The position numbers and the translations under genes are program-made. DNA of 24,704 bases, from the IMG/VR virus record IMGVR_UViG_3300021185_000744, positions 1 to 24,704 of that record. The stretch is one strand, 5' to 3'. The stretch is from a virus. The notes beneath the pieces are model-generated. The model ran no database searches. It was not told the origin of the DNA and saw only the letters and a program-made list of their open reading frames with translations. The stretch's first letter is position 1. Every line of letters begins with the position of its first letter. This document shows, piece by piece, positions 1 to 5,704 of this stretch.

Positions 1-44
1 TCATATGCTTTCTCGCCTATCGCTTTACACCATAATTCCCACAT
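1..44 (-). CDS. Partial CDS, N-terminus of a conserved phage protein
   Basis: Only the first 14 codons are inside the window; the gene continues past position 1. The peptide begins MWELWCKAIGEKAY. It starts four bases after the stop of the gene at 49-447 and appears to be the last visible gene of the same operon. I have a general memory of similar tryptophan-rich starts (WELWCKA) in hypothetical proteins of marine T4-like phages, but no function is known to me. The ribosome site is weak, so translation probably depends on the upstream gene. The start is inferred from the in-frame ATG and the tight spacing. Confidence 0.5.
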   Translation of the reverse strand, partial: MWELWCKAIGEKAY

Positions 45-48
45 ATTT

Positions 49-447
49 TTAGTCCCATAGTCCTCTGTAGTATTTACCGAACAGTTCAAAGCCTCTATCT
101 ATTCGTTGTTCTATCTTGCGTAAACCCTCAATATCAATACTGTACTTCTCTTCGTAGTCACCGTTCAATGATGCAAATGCAAATATCATCTCATCTAAGA
201 CCCAATCCCAACGTTTGAAGTGAGTATCATCAGTGCCGTACTCATCTTTCTCTGATGGACGTAACTCTTCAGGTACATCTTCTGGTTCAACATATGGTGC
301 CCCATGCTTTGTGTCTTTCAACTGTCTAAGCATAGGTTCAATAATCAACGCAAGTGTATGGTCCATAGACCATGTGTCATAGTTATGGATTTGAACCTCT
401 TCTCTGCGTTCATCATCATCTTCATATGGACCAAGGAATACTTTCAT
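49..447 (-). CDS. Conserved hypothetical phage protein, 132 aa
   Basis: Acidic, soluble protein of 132 residues rich in Asp, Glu and aromatic residues, with no membrane segment or signal peptide. Its middle part (HNYDTWSMDHTLALIIEPML, then KHGAPYVEPEDVPEELR) looks like a family found repeatedly in marine T4-like phages; no function is known to me. The start codon overlaps the last 26 bases of the gene at 422-610, and a four-base gap separates it from the next gene, so the three form one operon. That operon is driven by the paired early and late promoters near 636-673. Confidence 0.75.
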   Translation of the reverse strand: MKVFLGPYEDDDERREEVQIHNYDTWSMDHTLALIIEPMLRQLKDTKHGAPYVEPEDVPEELRPSEKDEYGTDDTHFKRWDWVLDEMIFAFASLNGDYEEKYSIDIEGLRKIEQRIDRGFELFGKYYRGLWD

Positions 448-610
448 CGTTTTGTCTCTCTATAATCTGAACCCAATGTTCACTATCTTCATATATCTTT
501 GCTTCTTTAACAGCATCTTCATATTGTCGAAAATACTTTAGTTCACCGTCATCATTTGTCACATATGCATACTTATCTTCGTCTGGGAATTCTACCCTAA
601 TAACATACAT
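422..610 (-). CDS. Small hypothetical protein, 62 aa
   Basis: Charged 62-residue protein that begins MYVIRVEFPDEDKYAYV and has no recognised domain. Its compact pattern (YAYVTNDDGELKYFRQYEDAVKEA) suggests a small alpha/beta fold that might be a regulator or inhibitor, but this is inference. The start is well supported: AGGAGG lies six bases upstream of the ATG. It is the first gene after the promoter cluster at 636-673, so it should be both early and late. It overlaps the following gene by 26 bases. Confidence 0.75.
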   Translation of the reverse strand: MYVIRVEFPDEDKYAYVTNDDGELKYFRQYEDAVKEAKIYEDSEHWVQIIERQNDESIPWSI

Positions 611-635
611 AGCGTCCTCCTAATATGGCGCACTA

Positions 636-643
636 TATTTATA
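636..643 (-). promoter_or_regulatory. T4-type late promoter TATAAATA
   Basis: Exact match to the T4 late promoter box TATAAATA on the minus strand, about 25 bases upstream of the RBS and ATG of the gene at 422-610. It lies one base downstream of the -10 box of the sigma70-type promoter at 645-673, so the two sites overlap functionally. Confidence 0.7.
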
Positions 644-644
644 C

Positions 645-673
645 AATATACACGATTTAAGACCATTTGTCAA
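645..673 (-). promoter_or_regulatory. Early sigma70-type promoter
   Basis: TTGACA at 668-673, a 17-base spacer and TATATT at 645-650. It reads into the gene at 422-610. Its upstream side is the T-tract of the terminator at 674-702 instead of the A-rich element seen at most other promoters here. Confidence 0.8.
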
Positions 674-702
674 GGAAAAAAAGGGACGCTGTTGGCGTCC
701 CC
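674..702 (-). terminator. Rho-independent terminator after pqqA
   Basis: On the minus strand a seven-base-pair stem GGGACGC / GCGTCCC with a five-base loop is followed directly by seven T. It lies 28 bases after the stop of the PqqA-like gene, ends that transcript, and abuts the -35 box of the next promoter. Confidence 0.9.
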
Positions 703-729
703 ATTTCTCTGGTGTTTCTAGTAACCGTC

Positions 730-801
730 TTATCTATTCATAACATACATCGTTACTTCGAAACCAAATCTCATCTCTGTTGCTGTTGGTGTTGTCCACA
801 T
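730..801 (-). CDS. pqqA: PqqA-like PQQ precursor peptide, 23 aa
   Basis: A 23-codon ORF that begins MWTTP and contains RFGFEVTMY. In the PQQ pathway, PqqA is a ribosomally made peptide of about 23 residues whose Glu and Tyr are joined by the radical SAM enzyme PqqE with the chaperone PqqD, then processed to pyrroloquinoline quinone. The proteobacterial type (for example Klebsiella) has the same length, an MW start, Pro5, Arg11, Gly13 and Glu15-Val-Thr-x-Tyr19; all of these align here without a gap. AGGAGA sits six bases before the ATG, and a strong terminator follows. No pqqB, C, D or E is visible, so the peptide would need host enzymes. It ends the unit DUF1127, small membrane protein, pqqA that starts from the late promoter at 1409-1416; a weak private promoter is possible. 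Identity is strong from sequence; function in infection is inference. Confidence 0.87.
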   Translation of the reverse strand: MWTTPTATEMRFGFEVTMYVMNR

Positions 802-820
802 AAAATATCTCCTAATAAAA

Positions 821-838
821 TATAGCGAAATTGCTATA
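821..838 (-). other. Hairpin in the pqqA leader
   Basis: Inverted repeat TATAGC, six-base loop, GCTATA, followed on the minus strand by TTTTATT and then the pqqA RBS. It could be a weak terminator for the preceding gene, a 5' stabilising stem, or a control element for pqqA translation. The sequence alone does not decide. Confidence 0.4.
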
Positions 839-843
839 CTAAT

Positions 844-872
844 ATCTTATATGGATACCCTATCAAAAGCAA
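844..872 (-). promoter_or_regulatory. Possible weak promoter for pqqA
   Basis: TTGCTT at 867-872, a 17-base spacer and TAAGAT at 844-849. It lacks the exact TTGACA and A-rich upstream element of the other early promoters, so it is weak or accidental. If used, the transcript would begin at the leader hairpin. Confidence 0.3.
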
Positions 873-884
873 TAGAGAAAATCA

Positions 885-1073
885 TTAATCTTTTCTAAGC
901 ATCAACTCTTTTGCTTCTTTGTGATATCCTAAACGAGATAGTTCTGCCGCCGCTCTTGCACGACCTGCGCTTTCGCCAAATGCCCATACACCCATTGCAA
1001 ATGCTAATACATATGTGCCAAAGGTTTTTACAATCTTAGGTGCTTCTACTGGTGTGTTTCCTACGACTTCCAT
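885..1073 (-). CDS. Small single-pass membrane protein, 62 aa
   Basis: The chosen start is the ATG at 1071-1073, which overlaps the stop of the DUF1127 gene as TAATG and has AGGGGTGG just upstream; a GTG nine bases earlier is possible but less likely. The protein has one hydrophobic segment (YVLAFAMGVWAFGESAG, about residues 20-36) followed by a charged tail with AELSRLGYHKEAKELMLRK. No family is recognised. Its coupling to DUF1127 and its place just before pqqA suggest all three are made together late in infection. The role is unknown. Confidence 0.7.
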   Translation of the reverse strand: MEVVGNTPVEAPKIVKTFGTYVLAFAMGVWAFGESAGRARAAAELSRLGYHKEAKELMLRKD

Positions 1074-1303
1074 TATATCCACCCCTTCAAGTTAGGGTTA
1101 GATGAAGTCTCAACACTTGAGTTTGCGATATATTTGATATCACAACGGGAGATACCCATGTCATTCAATTCTCTGTCATTAAGTTTAGACAGTTCATTGA
1201 TTGTAATTCTGACATTGCGATTATGTTCCATTTTCTTGCGGATATTTTTAACCCAGCCCGCAACGTCTGGGAAGCCGAACTCGACCCCTGTTAATGTAGC
1301 CAT
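1073..1303 (-). CDS. DUF1127-domain protein, 76 aa
   Basis: The C-terminal half carries the DUF1127 signature: residues about 36-60 read NELSKLNDRELNDMGISR followed by an acidic residue and Ile, matching the LxxLSDxxLxDIGI(S/T)R pattern of this bacterial family. DUF1127 proteins are small and common in alphaproteobacteria, and some have been linked to RNA turnover or phosphate and carbon metabolism. The N-terminal part (ATLTGVEFGFPDVAGW) is extra. The ATG has GAAGGGAT upstream. It is the first gene after the late promoter at 1409-1416 and is coupled by TAATG to the next gene. Confidence 0.8.
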   Translation of the reverse strand: MATLTGVEFGFPDVAGWVKNIRKKMEHNRNVRITINELSKLNDRELNDMGISRCDIKYIANSSVETSSNPNLKGWI

Positions 1304-1325
1304 TACATTAATCCCTTCTATTCTG

Positions 1326-1346
1326 TATGATATGTTATGATATGTT
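1326..1346. repeat. Short tandem repeat in the DUF1127 leader
   Basis: Two near-contiguous copies of TGATATGTT(A) on the plus strand lie about 25-45 bases upstream of the DUF1127 start. A second small duplication, GTAGGAC twice on the minus strand, lies at about 1358-1372. These shape the 5' leader but have no assigned role. Confidence 0.45.
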
Positions 1347-1408
1347 GAAGTGCGGCAGTCCTACTGTCCTACCAATTTATATATAACGCATCATCTTGAA
1401 AATGGGGT

Positions 1409-1416
1409 TATTTATA
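1409..1416 (-). promoter_or_regulatory. T4-type late promoter TATAAATA
   Basis: Exact TATAAATA on the minus strand, about 105 bases upstream of the DUF1127 start in a 133-base gap. A near match, TATAAATT, lies at 1374-1381 and could be a second start. It would drive DUF1127, the small membrane protein and pqqA up to the terminator at 674-702. Confidence 0.7.
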
Positions 1417-1436
1417 ATGATTTTTCGGCATACCCG

Positions 1437-1634
1437 CTATTCAGGTTGTGCAACACCTTTGATTTCTCCAGTGTCTGAACACACCTTAATGACACCCTGC
1501 TTCTCTAGGGTCTCAAGTGTAAGTTCTACACCAGCCTCAAGGTTCTGTCTCATGCCTGTGCGTTGACCATGAATATATGCACCTGCAATCACTGCAAGTA
1601 TTGATATTTCATACCAACCAATAAAGTCTAACAT
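1437..1634 (-). CDS. Small N-terminally anchored membrane protein, 65 aa
   Basis: Residues about 6-22 (GWYEISILAVIAGAYIHG) form a likely transmembrane helix; the rest (GVELTLETLEKQGVIKV) is a soluble amphipathic tail that could bind a partner. No family is recognised. The start lies one base after the stop of the 53-aa gene upstream, so the two are probably translated together from the promoter at 1850-1878. Confidence 0.7.
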   Translation of the reverse strand: MLDFIGWYEISILAVIAGAYIHGQRTGMRQNLEAGVELTLETLEKQGVIKVCSDTGEIKGVAQPE

Positions 1635-1635
1635 T

Positions 1636-1797
1636 CTACCAATCCTCTAAAAGTTCTTTATAACGTGCTTCTACCCAGTCAAAGGGAACTTTGAGTTTTT
1701 GTGCAATGCTTAACAGGTCAGCGTTTTCGACACGCTTCTGCATTGCATCGTATAACTCTTCGTCAATGTCTAGGATTAAGTCGCTTACTTTACTCAT
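1636..1797 (-). CDS. Small acidic hypothetical protein, 53 aa
   Basis: This 53-codon ORF starts MSKVSDLILDIDEELYDAM and ends KELLEDW. It is mostly predicted helix, with charged and leucine-rich faces and a central SIAQKLKVPFDWVE segment that looks like a short helix-turn-helix, although too small to assign. It is the first gene after the promoter at 1850-1878, and the next gene begins one base after its stop. The tight packing and matching operon position support it as real despite its size. Confidence 0.65.
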   Translation of the reverse strand: MSKVSDLILDIDEELYDAMQKRVENADLLSIAQKLKVPFDWVEARYKELLEDW

Positions 1798-1849
1798 AAT
1801 ATAACTCACTTTGGTTACGTTGTTGAAATAATCCCCAACAACAGTTCAT

Positions 1850-1878
1850 AATATACATCAAACCCAGGTATATGTCAA
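1850..1878 (-). promoter_or_regulatory. Early sigma70-type promoter with A-rich upstream element
   Basis: TTGACA at 1873-1878, a 17-base spacer and TATATT at 1850-1855. Upstream are two 10-base-phased ACCAAA units ending in AACCC, bounded by an eight-base inverted repeat (GGGTTAAT / ATTAACCC). It drives the 53-aa and 65-aa genes. Confidence 0.85.
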
Positions 1879-1902
1879 GGGTTAATTTGGTTTATTTTGG
1901 TA

Positions 1903-2091
1903 TTAACCCTCTAAATATTCGTCCCAATCTTCAATATCTTCGAAGTTGCCTTGACGAACTAGGTTTTGAAATGAACGCTTTTTACGCTTGTTTTCTTGCT
2001 TACGTTCAGATTTAGACTTCTTAACAATTAATTCATCATTGAATAAGTCATTTACGGAAGCGGTCTCTCGCTCCTGAGAATGATTGTTCAT
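1903..2091 (-). CDS. Small highly charged protein, 62 aa
   Basis: Residues about 24-42 are strongly basic (KKSKSERKQENKRKKR), with acidic flanks (NDELIV before, EDIEDWDEYLEG after). It has no hydrophobic core or family match and may bind nucleic acid or be disordered; this is inference from composition. The stop codon lies inside the upstream element of the promoter at 1850-1878. It is the last gene of the operon that starts with the Rnh nuclease. Confidence 0.65.
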   Translation of the reverse strand: MNNHSQERETASVNDLFNDELIVKKSKSERKQENKRKKRSFQNLVRQGNFEDIEDWDEYLEG

Positions 2092-2118
2092 AGTGTATTG
2101 CCTTTTGTTGCTAAAGTA

Positions 2119-2394
2119 TTATGTGGTGACAGTCTTTTTAGGCGTACGGATTTTAGTCCATATCTTACCAGAGTTAGACGAACTCTTAAAGTGATATGTC
2201 AGATGGGTTCCATCTTCGTTCTGATAGAAGCCAGGACGACCTGCATCATCTGCATACGAGACTGTGATAGTCTCTTTGATTGAAGGCACCCATACAACAC
2301 AAGACACACGTTCTCTAAACTGTCGTACTTCTCCAGTGTAGTCTTTGCCGTCTTTGTTTACGGTTACAATTCTGTCTTCGATGTTGTCTGACAT
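2119..2394 (-). CDS. Hypothetical protein, 91 aa
   Basis: The 91-residue protein is predicted to be rich in beta strands (ETITVSYADDAGRPGFYQNE, then THLTYHFKSSS) with a basic C-terminus (WTKIRTPKKTVTT). No domain is recognised. AGAGGC lies a few bases before the ATG. It sits between the Rnh nuclease and the small charged protein and shares their promoter at 3318-3346. Confidence 0.7.
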   Translation of the reverse strand: MSDNIEDRIVTVNKDGKDYTGEVRQFRERVSCVVWVPSIKETITVSYADDAGRPGFYQNEDGTHLTYHFKSSSNSGKIWTKIRTPKKTVTT

Positions 2395-2434
2395 GGGTGC
2401 CTCTGTTTTGATTGATTACCTACTATTTAGTAAA

Positions 2435-3283
2435 TCAGAAATCTTGAAGATTGTCCATCATCATACGCATTTTGTTTTTGATGAAGAAGTTCAACAGACC
2501 ACTACGAGGAGGAACTTCGTAATTCTCAAACGTATTGAGAATATCTTCAACGATGTTCTTCGGTGTCTTAGTCAAGTCAATCAACATTTCATTACGCTTC
2601 CAGTTACGCATCATGTTATCATCACAGAATTGTTCTGGTTCGCTATCAACCCACACTTCAAGTTTCTTCTTCTGTACGGGTTTCTGACGACCGCCAGTAA
2701 CGAATACATCATCTTTCGACAAGAAGTTAGGGATGCCATCGCCTCGGTCGCCCTTAACGATATGCTCTTTCAAGAATTGCAGTGCGTTATCTGTACGCAA
2801 CCAACGCTTCATAATAGGCGAGTATTGGTCAACGTTGGGATAGCGTTGCAATTGCATGAAGTCTTTATCACCTGACAAGACAAGAATTTTCTCATGGGCG
2901 TGATACTTCTGTGCGAGTGTACCGATGATATCATCTGCTTCTGCGCCACGAATGTTCAACACCTTGTATGGGAAGTTCTCTTGTATCTCATCACGGATAG
3001 TATTCAGAGTTTCGAACACTGCCGTCCAATCAATCTCTGATGCTTCACGGGTCTTCTTACGACTTGCTTTGTAGTAAGGGAATACCTCTTTGCGCCAGTA
3101 GTGTCGATTGTCACAACAGATTACAAGTTCGCCGTACTTGTCTTTGTACTTCGAACGGTATGCTCTAAGTGAATTCAACACCATGTGTCGAATGAGGTTA
3201 GGTTCGATTTCAACGTTTGTATGATTGCCCAATTGCATCATAAGATTTGAAATCATAACCTGATTTAAGTCTACTAATATCAT
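2435..3283 (-). CDS. rnh: T4 Rnh-like RNase H / 5'-3' exonuclease
   Basis: A 282-residue FEN/RAD2-superfamily nuclease like T4 Rnh, which removes RNA primers and some DNA from lagging-strand fragments. The acidic two-metal site is visible: Asp5 (MILVDLNQ), Asp58 (VICCDNRHYW), Glu115, Asp117 and Asp118 (RGAEADDIIG), and Asp139 and Asp141 (LSGDKDFMQL). The basic region RKEVFPYYKASRKK (about 64-77) is the usual bridge segment. The C-terminal third, with DRGDGIPNFLS, is the helix-hairpin DNA-binding part. Length is close to T4 Rnh (about 305). A perfect early promoter lies 35 bases upstream. Confidence 0.93.
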   Translation of the reverse strand: MILVDLNQVMISNLMMQLGNHTNVEIEPNLIRHMVLNSLRAYRSKYKDKYGELVICCDNRHYWRKEVFPYYKASRKKTREASEIDWTAVFETLNTIRDEIQENFPYKVLNIRGAEADDIIGTLAQKYHAHEKILVLSGDKDFMQLQRYPNVDQYSPIMKRWLRTDNALQFLKEHIVKGDRGDGIPNFLSKDDVFVTGGRQKPVQKKKLEVWVDSEPEQFCDDNMMRNWKRNEMLIDLTKTPKNIVEDILNTFENYEVPPRSGLLNFFIKNKMRMMMDNLQDF

Positions 3284-3317
3284 TTTATTTACACCTTTAA
3301 TTTCATTCTATATATGC

Positions 3318-3346
3318 ATTATAGCAGGCAATGCATGGTATGTCAA
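3318..3346 (-). promoter_or_regulatory. Consensus early sigma70-type promoter for rnh
   Basis: Perfect TTGACA at 3341-3346 and TATAAT at 3318-3323 with a 17-base spacer. The stop codon of the 33-aa membrane peptide lies three bases upstream of the -35 box. The upstream element is a variant of the family. Confidence 0.9.
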
Positions 3347-3348
3347 GT

Positions 3349-3450
3349 TTATATTGCAAACATGACGAAAATAAACAGCCATGCGAGTGCCTGTAGAACA
3401 AGATAACCCAGACCCAAGACCACTAAAAAACTTATTAAATTGAAACTCAT
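3349..3450 (-). CDS. Tiny membrane peptide, 33 aa
   Basis: A 33-codon ORF (start MSFNLISFLVVLGLGYL) that is hydrophobic along nearly its whole length and so is probably a single transmembrane helix. Its ATG overlaps the TAA of the 379-aa gene as TAATG, the same coupling used repeatedly in this phage, and GAGGG lies upstream. It fills an otherwise empty gap up to the rnh promoter. It might be a small lysis or membrane-modifying peptide, but there is no direct evidence of function. Confidence 0.6.
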   Translation of the reverse strand: MSFNLISFLVVLGLGYLVLQALAWLFIFVMFAI

Positions 3451-4589
3451 TACATTACCCTCAACAAAATTGTTTCTTCATTCAAGCGACCATTCAGTGC
3501 GCTTTCCTTAGAGTTGACTTCATCAAGTACCTTACGCAATACAATCTTACCACCAGTCAAGCATCGCTTTAACACCTCTTCTGGTTTGCGTAGTTTCTTC
3601 TTCTTCGAAGTCTTTTCATCAAAGCCCTGCAAAGTTGTGCCTTTGATTGTCAAGCCACTAGGACCCATTGCATTGTAGACACCGAGTGTTCGATACTTCA
3701 CATTGAAGACCCATAGTTGGTCAGCACCAATCACCTTCTCTGGCGAGATACTTTGCAACTTGTACTCTTCATTAGCACGGGCGAACTTCATCTTTTCGAC
3801 AATCTTGCCGATTGGTTTCGCTTTTGCTTTACGAGGTTTACGAACTGCTTTCTGGTTCGATACCCAACGGTCGAGGTCATCACATATACTACGCATGAAT
3901 GCCGCATACTTTTTCAGTTGTGCTTTTTTCATGTGGGAGTAACCCTCATTCAATTGCTCACAAGTACCAGCCAAAGCCTCTTCTAACTCTTCTGCCTCAC
4001 CAATGTATAGGTCTTTCATTACCTTAGCAATGCCACCCTTGATTTGTTGAGACCGAAGAAACTTGAAGCAATCGAAATCAGACTTCTTGTAACCACCCTC
4101 GGTAAACTCTTCAATCGCTTGTTCGATAGGTTCTGCTTGTTTGCAGGCGCTTTCGAATGTGCGTTGTTTGATTGATATTACGGGTGCCGCAGGCTTGTCT
4201 TCTTCTACAGGTTCTACTGCTAATTTGCCTTGTGCGACAATATTCGCCAAACGACTTTCAAAGAAGTCATCAGTGTTTCCACCTGGAACTTGACGTTCAA
4301 GACCATTTGTACGCATCTTTGCAATGGCAACAATAGTAGAACCGATACACCAGTCAGGTGCTTTCTGTACGAACTTGATTGTCTCAGCATCGTACTTGCG
4401 CTTTTTCAAGAAGGATAACAGCGTTGTTTTGCCCTTCTTCTTGTCATAGAAATAGTTGTACCAATTCAGCGCATTGCCGATTTTGATTTTGAGTTCGAAT
4501 TCACTCAAATCGTTTTGGTCAAGCCATGTAGGTTCTGGACCCATACTGTCGTGTATTGTAACGTTACGACTTCTTTTTGCTTTAGGCAT
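3450..4589 (-). CDS. Conserved phage protein of unknown function, 379 aa
   Basis: A large basic protein with no domain I can name. The N-terminal part (about 1-110) has WYNYFYDKKKGK and APDWCIGSTIVAIAKM. An acidic linker (about 115-135) follows, then a helical middle with a basic patch (RKPRKAKAKPIGKIVEKM, about 248-265). The C-terminal part contains WVFNVKYRTLGVYNAMGPSG. The basic patch and its place beside rnh suggest nucleic-acid binding (inference). I recall similar proteins in other marine T4-like phages, always unnamed. It is not gp32 in appearance: no zinc motif and no acidic tail. AAAGGAGA precedes the ATG. Confidence 0.85.
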   Translation of the reverse strand: MPKAKRSRNVTIHDSMGPEPTWLDQNDLSEFELKIKIGNALNWYNYFYDKKKGKTTLLSFLKKRKYDAETIKFVQKAPDWCIGSTIVAIAKMRTNGLERQVPGGNTDDFFESRLANIVAQGKLAVEPVEEDKPAAPVISIKQRTFESACKQAEPIEQAIEEFTEGGYKKSDFDCFKFLRSQQIKGGIAKVMKDLYIGEAEELEEALAGTCEQLNEGYSHMKKAQLKKYAAFMRSICDDLDRWVSNQKAVRKPRKAKAKPIGKIVEKMKFARANEEYKLQSISPEKVIGADQLWVFNVKYRTLGVYNAMGPSGLTIKGTTLQGFDEKTSKKKKLRKPEEVLKRCLTGGKIVLRKVLDEVNSKESALNGRLNEETILLRVM

Positions 4590-4617
4590 AGACTGTCTCC
4601 TTTATCATTATAAGAGT

Positions 4618-4646
4618 ATCCTACACGGCTTGATTAAGTTTGTCAA
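4618..4646 (-). promoter_or_regulatory. Early sigma70-type promoter
   Basis: TTGACA at 4641-4646, a 17-base spacer and TAGGAT at 4618-4623, with the upstream element ACCAAATTAACCA. It drives the 379-aa gene and the 33-aa membrane peptide. Confidence 0.75.
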
Positions 4647-4649
4647 TGG

Positions 4650-4916
4650 TTAATTTGGTACAATATCAAATTTTTTCACAGAATCCAGTCGGAAACTACG
4701 CCAACCTTCTGCCTGTAAGTCCCAAACAGCGAGAACATCAGTATTGACTGCTTTCTCTGTCTTCTCTGCATCTTCTTTCACTTCAACAGCAGGTAGATGC
4801 TCAGGCATCAGTGTACACTGCATAATACGCTCATCACCATTCTTTTTGGTGAACGTTACATTCGATACTGCGTTTTGAAGGAGTGCCTTCATATCATCAT
4901 AAGTCACAATAGACAT
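4650..4916 (-). CDS. DUF2693-like SH3-fold small protein, 88 aa
   Basis: The segment about 17-40 (SNVTFTKKNGDERIMQCTLM) and the later LAVWDLQAEGWRSFRLDSV resemble phage DUF2693, a predicted SH3-type beta barrel that often accompanies nucleotide and replication genes in T4-like phages. The molecular role is unknown. It begins three bases after the stop of the glutaredoxin gene and ends next to the promoter at 4618-4646, so it is the last gene of the operon from 6404-6432. Confidence 0.7.
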   Translation of the reverse strand: MSIVTYDDMKALLQNAVSNVTFTKKNGDERIMQCTLMPEHLPAVEVKEDAEKTEKAVNTDVLAVWDLQAEGWRSFRLDSVKKFDIVPN

Positions 4917-4919
4917 AAT

Positions 4920-5183
4920 TTATCCTCTAGTTTCTTTTACATGTTTATTAAATTCAGCAAAGCCACCAATCAATTGACGGTTGCCATGCTCATCTTCACC
5001 TACAATCATAGGCATTGTACGCCCATGACCATAATATTGAATTGCTTCAAGTAGTGCATCACGCTCAATGTCACGCCCAAGTTTTATGATTGTGTGTTGC
5101 AAATCATCGCTTTCAGCCAGTTGTTTTGCTCTGTCACAAAAAGAACAGGCATCCTTTGAGTATATCGTGTAGTGCATTATCAT
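4920..5183 (-). CDS. nrdC: Glutaredoxin
   Basis: An 87-residue thioredoxin-fold protein with the redox pair Cys13-Ser-Phe-Cys16 at the start of the first helix, the cis-proline segment TMPMIV (Pro58) and the glutathione-binding GG in LIGGF (73-74). Phage glutaredoxins reduce ribonucleotide reductase; this phage carries nrdA and nrdB at 13641-17084, so the three would work together although they are in different operons. The start overlaps the TGA of the glycine-zipper gene as ATGA, showing translational coupling; a second ATG two codons later is possible. Confidence 0.93.
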   Translation of the reverse strand: MIMHYTIYSKDACSFCDRAKQLAESDDLQHTIIKLGRDIERDALLEAIQYYGHGRTMPMIVGEDEHGNRQLIGGFAEFNKHVKETRG

Positions 5184-5704
5184 TTCTTTACACTATGGGT
5201 TGTCTGCGTCTGAATAGTCACATATGAACCTGGGTCTTTATGATACTTTGTAGTATAGACTGCACCATTAAAACGATACTTCACACGATAACCAGTGACC
5301 ACTTGAACCTCACGATATTGTGGTACATCTTGACAAACTGTTGTAGTTGTCGGGCGACTTGGTTGATTTGTATTTGCACCAATGTTCGAACCAATGATTG
5401 CACCAAGTGCAGTTGCCGCATCTTTACCTTTACCGCCACCAAACTGATTACCAACTACACCACCAATAATCGCACCAAACAATGCATCGCCATTGCCTTT
5501 AAGTGCTTGCCCTGCGCCGTTGAACACACCATTGTTGTTCTGACTTTGGGTTTGATATTGCGTACATTCTTGTACATTACCAATAAACTCAGACTGTTGA
5601 GCATAGATTGGTGTCTTGTTGATAATGGGCACCTGTACTGTTTCTGCCAATGCCGCTGTCGATAGAACTGTCGCACCGAGTGCGATTGCTATTGTCTTAT
5701 ACAT
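5180..5704 (-). CDS. Secreted glycine-zipper protein (17 kDa antigen-like), 174 aa
   Basis: The start is placed at the ATG at 5702-5704, which has AAGGAGA seven bases upstream; an earlier in-frame start is less likely. Residues 1-20 are a signal peptide with a predicted signal peptidase I cut after ALA20; there is no lipobox cysteine. Residues about 63-112 form a glycine-zipper repeat (GALFGAIIGGVVGNQFGGGK, then GAIIGSNIGAN), typical of Rickettsia 17 kDa and SlyB-like envelope proteins. The C-terminal part is beta-rich (YREVQVVTGYRVKYRF). It should act in the periplasm or outer membrane, perhaps altering the envelope during infection (inference). It is coupled to glutaredoxin. Confidence 0.85.
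   Translation of the reverse strand: MYKTIAIALGATVLSTAALAETVQVPIINKTPIYAQQSEFIGNVQECTQYQTQSQNNNGVFNGAGQALKGNGDALFGAIIGGVVGNQFGGGKGKDAATALGAIIGSNIGANTNQPSRPTTTTVCQDVPQYREVQVVTGYRVKYRFNGAVYTTKYHKDPGSYVTIQTQTTHSVKK

Noticed and set aside
2345-2875. Long plus-strand ORF of 176 codons
   Set aside because: It lies opposite the Rnh nuclease gene, whose catalytic motifs are clear, and has no RBS, promoter or recognisable protein pattern.
3450-4589. gp32 single-strand DNA-binding protein
   Set aside because: The size and neighbour (rnh) made this tempting, but there is no zinc-binding motif or acidic tail and the sequence does not resemble gp32.
5240-5665. Plus-strand ORF of 141 codons rich in Cys and Thr
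   Set aside because: It mirrors the glycine-zipper gene; the amino acid bias is the shadow of the real codons.
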